DNA of 64,000 nt, taken from NCBI GenBank assembly GCA_001873065.1, contig MNYM01000037.1, forward strand, positions 1 through 64,000, given 5' to 3'. The DNA comes from Flavobacteriaceae bacterium CG2_30_31_66. Its GTDB lineage: Bacteria > Bacteroidota > Bacteroidia > Flavobacteriales > Flavobacteriaceae. Of the stretch, positions 16,182 through 23,100 are shown in pieces (positions within the stretch are counted from its first letter, which is position 1; each line of letters begins with the position of its first letter). Both the position numbers and the translations under genes were made by a program. The notes beneath the pieces are model-generated. The model was not told where the DNA came from and searched no databases. It saw only the letters and a program-made list of their open reading frames with translations.

Positions 16182-16841
16182 ATGGCACTCAAAAACCAAC
16201 GCTCACAAACAGCTATTTTAGAAAACGCTAAAATCGCACTACAAAATGTAGAAACCAATCCAACCATCAAATCTTTGATGGAGTCACTAGGCTACAACGC
16301 CGCAAAAATGGCTGAGGGAATTACCGTTCTACAAACCGCAAAATCGTCTTATGATGAAAATCAACTTTTAGACGACAACAAAGCAAAAACCTCCAAAGCT
16401 TTTGAAGACAAACGAATAGCACTCAATGTCAATTTCGTGAGGGATCGCAAAAAAGCAAGAGTTATTCTTAGTGATGATCCACTCGTACTCAAAGAATTAG
16501 GAGTAGCAGGAGGCATTCCTAAAACCTATGTGAAATGGTTGGAAAACATCAATCAGTTTTACAACACATTGAAAAACCAACCTGAGTTAGCCGCTAAATT
16601 AACTTCGGTGCAAATTACACCCGAATACATCACTGAAACCTTAGCAGGCATTGCAGAGGTGGAATCCTTGCGAGCTGCACGAACTCAAAATGAGGGTATC
16701 ACTCAAAACGCTACCAAAATCAAAGACAAAGCCTTCAAAGACCTTGATAAATGGATGGGTTCCTTTTTTGCCATCGCAAGAATCGCCCTCGAAAACGAAC
16801 CTCAATTATTGGAATCTTTGGGCAAGTTTGTGAGAAGCTAG
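16182..16841 (+). CDS. Helical protein of unknown function downstream of the 21-bp repeat array
   Basis: A 219-residue soluble protein, predicted almost wholly alpha-helical and rich in Ala, Lys, Asn and Gln (for example 'ALKNQRSQTAILENAKIAL', 'KAFEDKRIALNVNFVRDRKK', 'SFFAIARIALENEPQLLESL'). There is no signal peptide, membrane helix or catalytic motif that I recognise. It starts with ATG in 'GCCATGGCA'. Codons end in C much more often than in neighbouring genes (AAC, ATC, ACC), so it has either been transferred or is under different selection. A clear terminator follows at 16906-16932. I have the impression that similar genes with repeat-rich leaders occur in other flavobacteria, but cannot name a family. 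Confidence 0.65.
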   Translation: MALKNQRSQTAILENAKIALQNVETNPTIKSLMESLGYNAAKMAEGITVLQTAKSSYDENQLLDDNKAKTSKAFEDKRIALNVNFVRDRKKARVILSDDPLVLKELGVAGGIPKTYVKWLENINQFYNTLKNQPELAAKLTSVQITPEYITETLAGIAEVESLRAARTQNEGITQNATKIKDKAFKDLDKWMGSFFAIARIALENEPQLLESLGKFVRS

Positions 16842-16905
16842 GATAGTTTTAAGTTGTTGGTTTTTAGTCTTTAGTTTTTAGAAACCGTTCACTACCATAT
16901 AATAG

Positions 16906-16932
16906 AAAACCCTGAATAGTGTTCAGGGTTTT
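16906..16932 (+). terminator. Intrinsic terminator after the gene at 16182
   Basis: AAAACCCTGAA, loop TAGTG, TTCAGGGTTTT: an 11-bp perfect stem with T-rich tail, about 65 bases past the stop codon. Confidence 0.85.
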
Positions 16933-17012
16933 CATGCTTTTGCTTTTTTCTTACTAGCGCAACAGTACAATCTCTATGTATTGCGATGATCAATCAAAAA
17001 ACAGATTTCATT

Positions 17013-17771
17013 TTACAATCCCTCCAATTTGAATAACAAATTCGGATTTGGGCAAATATTTTTCCAGATTTCGATTTCACTTTCAAAAGCCACTCCTGGA
17101 AAATCATTTTGATAGTCTAATAAAGTCAACATGATTTGAAAATGCAAATGAGGTACCCAATCTCCGTTCTCAGAAGCATCTCCCAAAACAGCAATTTGAG
17201 TTCCTTTTTTGATGAAATCTCCTGATTTTTTTTCGGCAACACTTTTTTTAGACAAATGCCCATATAAGGTGTAAAAGTGAAAATTTTCAACTTCGTGTTT
17301 TAGAATAATCAACCCTCCATAGCCTTTATGTTCAGTGTCGTTTGTAGAACAAATAATTTCTCCATCCAACATAGCATGAATAGGAGTATTTATGGGAAGC
17401 CAAAAATCAACGCCCAAATGTGTGTTTCTTCTATCAAAAGTATTATTAATTGTTCTAACATACATTTCGGAAGTGTACAAAGCGCGCTTTTCTAGATAAC
17501 CTCCTGCAATGATTTTTTCTGGATTATCAACTTGTAGTTTTTGCAATTTCTCTTCAAAAAATGGCAAATTATTAAACTCTTCTTCACCACCAATCCAAGT
17601 GCTATTGATGCTGACATCCAAAGGACAAATGGCATTTTTTTGGATAGTAGGAAATAATTCATTGAGAGAAAAAGTGTTGTTTTTTGCCCAACTATTAAAT
17701 TGGGTTTCATTCGGATGTTTTAAAAATCCGAAGTTGTTTTCAAAAGTGATGAGTTGCTCATTTTGTTCCAT
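17013..17771 (-). CDS. M23 (LytM-type) metallopeptidase domain protein
   Basis: A 252-residue protein with a complete M23 site: His118 and Asp122 in 'THLGVDFW', His172 in 'LYGHLS', and His208/His210 in 'WVPHLHFQI'. M23 enzymes are zinc endopeptidases that cut peptidoglycan cross-bridges. I start at the ATG at 17771 (MEQNEQLITFENN); the longer frame to 17849 would run into the divergent ade promoter. No signal peptide is visible, which is odd for a cell-wall enzyme, so the site of action is uncertain. It is transcribed divergently from ade. Confidence 0.8.
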   Translation of the reverse strand: MEQNEQLITFENNFGFLKHPNETQFNSWAKNNTFSLNELFPTIQKNAICPLDVSINSTWIGGEEEFNNLPFFEEKLQKLQVDNPEKIIAGGYLEKRALYTSEMYVRTINNTFDRRNTHLGVDFWLPINTPIHAMLDGEIICSTNDTEHKGYGGLIILKHEVENFHFYTLYGHLSKKSVAEKKSGDFIKKGTQIAVLGDASENGDWVPHLHFQIMLTLLDYQNDFPGVAFESEIEIWKNICPNPNLLFKLEGL

Positions 17772-17851
17772 AAAGTAAAAATAAGATAAAGTTGAGAATT
17801 TGTGCAACAACACTCTTTTATAATTTGTAAGTTTGTGAAAATTCATCACAA

Positions 17852-19474
17852 ATGATTATCAAAGGAATTATTGTTGACATCCAAAATCGGACACAATTTA
17901 AAGGAGAAATTGAGTTTGAAAATGGAAAAATTAGTGACATTCGTGAATCAAATCATACTATTGAAAACTATATTTTACCAGGTTTTGTTGATGCGCATAT
18001 TCACATAGAAAGTTCGATGTTAGTACCCTCAGAATTTGCTAAAAAAGCAGTCATTCATGGCACAGTTGCCACAGTTTCTGATCCGCATGAAATCGCCAAT
18101 GTTTTGGGTGTTAAAGGCGTAGAATTTATGATTGAAAATGGAAAAAAAGTACCTTTCAAGTTCAATTTTGGGGCGCCAAGTTGTGTGCCTGCAACCGATT
18201 TTGAAAGTGCAGGAGCTATTATAAATTCGGATGAAATAAAGAAAATGATAGAAAATTCTGACATCAAATATTTGGCTGAAATGATGAATTATCCAGGAGT
18301 TTTGTTTGATGATGTTGAAGTTTTATCAAAAATACATCACGCACAAAACAATCAAAAACCCATTGATGGTCATGCTCCGGGGTTGAGAGGTGAAAAGCTT
18401 TCAAAATACATTGCTGCAGGAATTTCTACAGATCACGAATGTTTTACGTTTGAGGAAGGTTTGGAAAAACTACAAAAAGGAATGAAAGTCATTATCAGAG
18501 AAGGAAGTGCAGCAAAAAACTTTGACGCTTTGATTGATTTAGTTCCTCAGTATTTTGAAAATATGATGTTTTGTTCAGATGACAAACATCCAGATGATTT
18601 GTTGTTGGGTCACATCAATCAATTGTGCAAAAGAGCTATCTATGGAGGAATAGATGTTTTTAAAGTGTTGCAAATGGCGTGTATAAATCCTGTAAAACAC
18701 TATAATTTGGATGTTGGTTTATTACAAAAAGGAGATGCAGCTGATTTTATTTTGGTAAATAATTTGGATGATTTAAAGGTTTTAGAAACCTATATTGATG
18801 GAAAATTAGTCGCAAAAGAGGGTATTTCTTTTATTGAATCTGTGGATTTTGAGATTTTAAACAATTTTTCTGTAGATTTTAAAAATGTTTCAGATTTTGA
18901 ATTTCATTCATCTTCTGAGAGAATAAGAGTTATTGAGGCTTTGGATGGTGAATTGGTTACCAACGAAATTGAATCAGATTCTTTGATTGTTGATGGCAAT
19001 TTGGTTTCAAATACTTCAACAGATATTTTGAAAGTGACCGTCGTAAATCGTTATCAAAATTCGGTTCAAGCAATAGCTTTCATCAAAAATTTTGGATTAA
19101 AAAATGGCGCTATTGCAAGTTCTGTGGCACATGATTCGCACAATATTATTGCAGTTGGTGTTTCTGATGAAATGATTTGCAAGGCTGTAAATTTGATTAT
19201 CAAACATAAAGGTGGCGTTTGCGCGGTTTCAGAAACCGAAGAAAAAATACTGCCTTTGCCAGTTGCAGGCATCATGTCTGAAAAATCTGCGGAAGAAACT
19301 GGAAAATCCTATGCCGAAATTGACAAAATGGCTAAAGAAATGGGCTGTACTTTGAAATCGCCATTTATGACGTTGTCATTTATGGCTTTGTTAGTAATTC
19401 CGTCTTTAAAATTGTCGGACAAAGGTTTGTTTGATGGAAATTTATTTAAGTTCACGTCGTTAGAGATTAAATAA
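17852..19474 (+). CDS. ade: Adenine deaminase
   Basis: A 540-residue amidohydrolase of the Ade type, converting adenine to hypoxanthine and ammonia for purine salvage. Metal-binding motifs are visible in order: '[13 protein letters not shown]', '[15 protein letters not shown]', 'DGHAPGLRG', '[12 protein letters not shown]' and '[12 protein letters not shown]'. The C-terminal half includes '[18 protein letters not shown]' and '[10 protein letters not shown]', also typical. A TAAGTTTG element at 17828-17835 suits a -7 box. Its hypoxanthine product would feed the HPRT domain encoded at 21887-23005. Confidence 0.93.
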   Translation: MIIKGIIVDIQNRTQFKGEIEFENGKISDIRESNHTIENYILPGFVDAHIHIESSMLVPSEFAKKAVIHGTVATVSDPHEIANVLGVKGVEFMIENGKKVPFKFNFGAPSCVPATDFESAGAIINSDEIKKMIENSDIKYLAEMMNYPGVLFDDVEVLSKIHHAQNNQKPIDGHAPGLRGEKLSKYIAAGISTDHECFTFEEGLEKLQKGMKVIIREGSAAKNFDALIDLVPQYFENMMFCSDDKHPDDLLLGHINQLCKRAIYGGIDVFKVLQMACINPVKHYNLDVGLLQKGDAADFILVNNLDDLKVLETYIDGKLVAKEGISFIESVDFEILNNFSVDFKNVSDFEFHSSSERIRVIEALDGELVTNEIESDSLIVDGNLVSNTSTDILKVTVVNRYQNSVQAIAFIKNFGLKNGAIASSVAHDSHNIIAVGVSDEMICKAVNLIIKHKGGVCAVSETEEKILPLPVAGIMSEKSAEETGKSYAEIDKMAKEMGCTLKSPFMTLSFMALLVIPSLKLSDKGLFDGNLFKFTSLEIK

Positions 19475-19532
19475 AATTTTAAAAGAGAGGCTACCAGCCT
19501 GTAAATCAAAGCGGATTGTTGGCAAATTTGCT

Positions 19533-19607
19533 TAGCCCAGATTGAAGCATTGTTTGAGCTCTTTTTCATTTTCGAAAAAAGCGAGTGCGAAAAGCTGGAA
19601 ATTGCTT
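19533..19607 (+). repeat. Flavobacterial 'TAGCCCAGAT...AAGCTGGAAATTGC' hairpin element
   Basis: The sequence begins TAGCCCAGATTGAAGCATTG, continues into a hairpin-like part (GCTCTTTTTC, loop ATTTTC, GAAAAAAGCGAG) and ends AAAGCTGGAAATTGC. I recall sequences of this form (TAGCCC-GAT-GAAGC ... GGAAAGC-GGAAAT-GC) in many intergenic regions of flavobacteria. It lies between ade and the PhnA-like gene and may act as the ade terminator. Confidence 0.55.
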
Positions 19608-19653
19608 TAAAAGAATATTTTTAAAAACACTACATTTGCCAAAATTTTAACAA

Positions 19654-20244
19654 ATGAGTGTAATAGAAGATTTAAAAAAGAGAAGTAGCAATCAATGTGA
19701 ATTTTGTGCTTCAACAGAAAACTTAAGTATTTATGAAGTAAAACCAGTTTCAAATGGGGGAGTTGATGGAAGCGTTTTGGCGTGTGAAACTTGTAGTCAT
19801 CAAATTGAAAATCCATTAGAAACTAATGAAAACCATTGGCGTTGTTTAAACGATTCGATGTGGAGTGAATTTTCACCTGTAAAAGTGGTTGCTTATAGAA
19901 TGTTACATCGTTTAAAAACAGCAGGTTGGCCAAAAGATTTGTTAGATATGTTGTATTTAGACGATGCTGAATTGTCTTTTGCACAAGCCACTGGCGAACA
20001 TTTGGAAGAAAGCGAAAAAATAATCCATAGAGATTGTAACGGCGTAATTTTAGAAGCTGGAGACACAGTAGTGTTGATTAAAGATTTGAAAGTAAAGGGT
20101 TCAAGTATGGTTGCAAAACAAGGTACAGCAGTTCGTAAAATTTCTTTAGACCATGAAAATGCCAAATATATTGAAGGAAAAGTAAATGGCACTCAAATTG
20201 TGATCATCACAGAGTATGTGAAAAAAATGAGTGAGAAAGAGTAA
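19654..20244 (+). CDS. PhnA domain protein
   Basis: A 196-residue protein with an N-terminal zinc-ribbon part (Cys pairs in 'NQCEFCAS' and 'VLACETCSHQ') and a C-terminal PhnA domain (about 120-190, 'HRDCNGVILEAGDTVVLIKD', then 'KGSSMVAKQGTAVRKISL'). Despite the name, PhnA proteins have no demonstrated role in phosphonate use in most bacteria, and no phn genes are nearby. A TACATTTG element at 19631-19638 fits a -7 promoter box. The neighbours (ade, a lipoprotein) suggest no specific pathway. Confidence 0.85.
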   Translation: MSVIEDLKKRSSNQCEFCASTENLSIYEVKPVSNGGVDGSVLACETCSHQIENPLETNENHWRCLNDSMWSEFSPVKVVAYRMLHRLKTAGWPKDLLDMLYLDDAELSFAQATGEHLEESEKIIHRDCNGVILEAGDTVVLIKDLKVKGSSMVAKQGTAVRKISLDHENAKYIEGKVNGTQIVIITEYVKKMSEKE

Positions 20245-20325
20245 TTTGAAATGTTAATTTTTAAATGGCAAAAGCTTAGACTAAAATTCATCAAAATTTA
20301 CTAAATTCACGCATTAAACAAATCT

Positions 20326-20802
20326 ATGTTTTTGCGAGTTTTTTTTGTGGTAATTTTAGTGATATTTTGCAGTTCTTGCGATCGATTTTCGCTATCAAAA
20401 AAACAACAACTTCTTGATTTAGATACGATTATCAATTTTAATGAGGTCGATTTTTCTCCTTCTTTTAAAATTTGTGACTCCATTATAGAAAAAGAAGCGA
20501 AATCGTATTGTTTTAGAACGACTATTCATCAAAAAATAGGAGCAGAGTTACAAAAACAAGTTTTTACGATTCAGGATTCTATTGATGAAATAGTTAATGT
20601 TTCTTTGATTATTGATTCGAAAGGAAAAATTCAATATGAGAAAATGGATACTTCCGAAATCATAAAAAATCAACTTCCTGAATTGGATAGTGTTCTTTCA
20701 GCAAGTATTCAGAAAATTCCAGCAATTTATCCAGCAATCAAAAGAGGTATTCCAGTGACCACGAAATATACGTTGCCCATTCGAATTCAGTTGAAGGAGT
20801 AG
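20326..20802 (+). CDS. Lipoprotein with a TonB C-terminal-like domain
   Basis: A 158-residue protein starting MFLRVFFVVILVIFCSSCDR; the lipobox Cys suggests a lipoprotein. The remainder (about 85-158, 'EIVNVSLIIDSKGKIQYEKM' to 'YTLPIRIQLKE') has the strand-helix-strand pattern of TonB C-terminal domains, as found in flavobacterial 'energy transducer TonB' relatives. It lacks the Pro-rich linker and N-terminal TM anchor of a true TonB, so energy transduction is doubtful. It is convergent with obgE. Confidence 0.55.
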   Translation: MFLRVFFVVILVIFCSSCDRFSLSKKQQLLDLDTIINFNEVDFSPSFKICDSIIEKEAKSYCFRTTIHQKIGAELQKQVFTIQDSIDEIVNVSLIIDSKGKIQYEKMDTSEIIKNQLPELDSVLSASIQKIPAIYPAIKRGIPVTTKYTLPIRIQLKE

Positions 20803-20826
20803 TTTTTTTACTTAGAGAAAATTTTT

Positions 20827-21816
20827 TTAATGAAGAATTTTCCACAATTTATCTTTCAATTCAGTCAACCCCATTTCAGCAACTGACGAAATAAAAACCG
20901 TTTCAATTCCTTTTGGGAGCGTTTGTTTTATTTCATTTTTCAGTTCCTCATCTAACAAATCAGATTTTGAAATTGCCAACAAACGATCTTTATCAAGCAA
21001 TTCAGGATTGTATTTTTTGAGTTCGTTCAGCAAAATTTCATATTCAGTATTGATGTCTTTACTATCCGCAGGAATTAAAAATAACAACACTGAATTACGT
21101 TCAATATGACGTAAAAAACGATGTCCCAAACCTTTTCCTTCAGCAGCACCTTCAATAATTCCAGGAATATCTGCCATCACAAACGTTTGATGATTTCGAT
21201 ATTCTACAATCCCTAAATTTGGTTTTAAAGTGGTAAAAGCATAATCTGCAATTTTTGGTTTTGCAGCAGTCACTACAGAGAGTAATGTTGATTTTCCAGC
21301 ATTTGGGAAACCTACTAAGCCAACATCTGCCAATATTTTCAACTCAATTCGATACCAACCTTCTTGGCCATCTATTCCTGGTTGCGCAAATCTTGGAGTT
21401 TGATGCGTTGCAGTTCTAAAATTCCAGTTTCCAAGTCCGCCTTTTCCACCTTCTAGTAAAATGACTTCTTTTTTATCTTCGGTGATTTCTACAATAATTT
21501 CATCAGTATCGGCATCTTTGATAATTGTTCCCAAAGGCACATCAATATAAACATCTTCACCATCAGCGCCAGAACTTCTGCTTTTACTTCCTGCGCCACC
21601 TTGAGTTGCTCTAAAATGGCGTTTGAATTTTAGATGAAAAAGGGTCCATAAATTTTTGTCTCCACGCAAAATAATGTGTCCTCCACGTCCGCCATCACCA
21701 CCATCAGGACCACCTTTTTCAATAAATTTTTCTCTATGAAGATGCGTTGAACCTTGACCGCCTTTACCAGAAGTAGCGTATATTTTTATGTAATCTACAA
21801 AATTTCCTTCGGTCAT
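20827..21816 (-). CDS. obgE: GTPase Obg/CgtA
   Basis: A 329-residue GTPase involved in late 50S ribosome maturation and stress response. The N-terminal Gly-rich Obg domain (about 1-160) includes '[17 protein letters not shown]' and '[11 protein letters not shown]'. The G domain has the P-loop 'GFPNAGKST' (169-177), the switch region 'FTTLKPNLG', G3 'DIPGIIEGA' and G4-like 'AISKSDLLD'. There is no C-terminal OCT extension, which is normal in this group. It lies downstream of the HPRT-adenylate kinase gene on the same strand. The 70 bases between them hold short degenerate repeats. Confidence 0.93.
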   Translation of the reverse strand: MTEGNFVDYIKIYATSGKGGQGSTHLHREKFIEKGGPDGGDGGRGGHIILRGDKNLWTLFHLKFKRHFRATQGGAGSKSRSSGADGEDVYIDVPLGTIIKDADTDEIIVEITEDKKEVILLEGGKGGLGNWNFRTATHQTPRFAQPGIDGQEGWYRIELKILADVGLVGFPNAGKSTLLSVVTAAKPKIADYAFTTLKPNLGIVEYRNHQTFVMADIPGIIEGAAEGKGLGHRFLRHIERNSVLLFLIPADSKDINTEYEILLNELKKYNPELLDKDRLLAISKSDLLDEELKNEIKQTLPKGIETVFISSVAEMGLTELKDKLWKILH

Positions 21817-21821
21817 TTGGA

Positions 21822-21886
21822 GTGTTTAGTTTTTAGTATTTAGTTTTTAGTTCAAAACTTTGAACCTTGAACTTTGAATTTTGAAC
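21822..21886. repeat. Short degenerate direct repeats between obgE and the HPRT-adk gene
   Basis: Runs of TTTAGTTTTTAG followed by TTTGAACCTTGAACTTTGAA-type units fill the gap. Similar low-complexity direct repeats occur elsewhere at gene borders in this window (for example AAAAGCTAAAAGC at the trpG end, 40728-40760). They look like slippage products rather than a regulatory site. Confidence 0.5.
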
Positions 21887-23005
21887 TTATAAAGTTTCAA
21901 ATACTTCTGATATTCTTTTGGTGATATCTTCAATTGATCCAACACCATTGATGCCGAAATATTTGTTTTGAGCTTCATAAAAATCTTTCAAAACAGCAGT
22001 TTTTGTATTGTATTCATTAAAGCGATTTCTGATTTTTTCTTCATCAGTATCATCTGATCTTCCACTTGTTTTTCCTCTTTCAAGAATTCGTTCCTCTAGT
22101 AAGTCTTCAGGAACTTCAAGTGCAATCATAGCGTCAATTTGCAAATCTTTTGAAGTTAAAAATTCATCTAAAGCAGTTGCTTGAGAAGCTGTTCTTGGAA
22201 ATCCATCAAAGATAATTCCGTTTGCGTCATTATTTTTTTCAACTTCGGCTTTTAACATATCAATGGTTACTTCATCAGGCACCAAATCACCCGCATCGAT
22301 ATATTTTTTTGCCAATTTTCCTAGCTCAGTTTCATTTTTGATATTGAATCTAAAAACATCACCTGTAGAAATGTGCACTAAATGATATTTCTCCTTTAAA
22401 AGATCTGCTTGCGTTCCTTTTCCTGCACCAGGAGGCCCAAATAAAACAATGTTTTTCATTTTTGGTTTTGTTGTTAGTTGATAAATTGATGGATAATTTC
22501 TACCTAATCCATTGTAATCAAGACCATAACCGACAATAAATTTGTCTTCGATACTTTTTCCTATATAATTGATGGGTAGTTCTTTTTTGAAAACTTCGGG
22601 TTTGAAAAAAAGGGTCACTACTTTTAATTCTTTCACATTTTTATCTCTAAAAATGTTATAAATTTCTTGTAAAGTACTCCCAGTGTCAATAATATCTTCA
22701 AGAATAATGACAGTTCTGTCTGTTAAATCTTCATTAATACCTAAAAGATATTTTACTTCTTCAGTAGATGATGTTCCTGAATAGGAGGCTAATTTCACAA
22801 ATGAAACTTCGCAATCTCCTTGATAAGCTCTAATGAAATCAGCTGCAAATAGAAAACATCCATTTAAGATTCCAACAAAAAGGGGAATTTCATATTTTGG
22901 TAAATCTGATTTTACTTGCCAAGCAAGGTATTTTACAATTTCGGTAATTTCATCCTTATCAATGAAAGGATCAAAATATAAATCGTTAAGTTTGATAGTT
23001 TTCAT
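21887..23005 (-). CDS. adk: Fused hypoxanthine phosphoribosyltransferase - adenylate kinase
   Basis: A 372-residue two-domain protein. Residues 1-178 are a purine phosphoribosyltransferase of the HPRT type, with the PRPP loop 'ILEDIIDTGST' (101-111). Residues 183-372 are a complete adenylate kinase: P-loop 'GPPGAGKGT' (190-198), 'DGFPRT', and the short LID form 'RGKTSGRSDD'. It would salvage hypoxanthine to IMP and interconvert AMP, ADP and ATP. An internal ATG at 22459 starts exactly at the kinase domain, so a separate kinase could also be made by internal initiation. I believe this fusion occurs in other Flavobacteriaceae, though I cannot check that here. Confidence 0.9.
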   Translation of the reverse strand: MKTIKLNDLYFDPFIDKDEITEIVKYLAWQVKSDLPKYEIPLFVGILNGCFLFAADFIRAYQGDCEVSFVKLASYSGTSSTEEVKYLLGINEDLTDRTVIILEDIIDTGSTLQEIYNIFRDKNVKELKVVTLFFKPEVFKKELPINYIGKSIEDKFIVGYGLDYNGLGRNYPSIYQLTTKPKMKNIVLFGPPGAGKGTQADLLKEKYHLVHISTGDVFRFNIKNETELGKLAKKYIDAGDLVPDEVTIDMLKAEVEKNNDANGIIFDGFPRTASQATALDEFLTSKDLQIDAMIALEVPEDLLEERILERGKTSGRSDDTDEEKIRNRFNEYNTKTAVLKDFYEAQNKYFGINGVGSIEDITKRISEVFETL

Positions 23006-23040
23006 CGGTTTGTAAATATACTATGATAAAGTTAAATGAA

Positions 23041-23083
23041 AAAACCGTTTTTAATCTGATTTTCAGTAATTAAAAACGGTTTT
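23041..23083 (-). terminator. Intrinsic terminator of secDF
   Basis: AAAACCGTTTTTAAT (23041-23055) is the inverse complement of ATTAAAAACGGTTTT (23069-23083), a 15-bp stem flanked by A/T runs. It lies between the secDF stop and the HPRT-adk start. Confidence 0.85.
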
Positions 23084-23100
23084 CTATTTTTTAAAAAGTA

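Noticed and set aside
19654..20244. Phosphonate metabolism role for the PhnA-like protein
   Set aside because: No other phn genes nearby, and the family name is known to be misleading.
20326..20802. True TonB energy transducer
   Set aside because: No N-terminal TM anchor with proline-rich linker and no ExbB/ExbD genes; the lipobox points to a lipoprotein instead.
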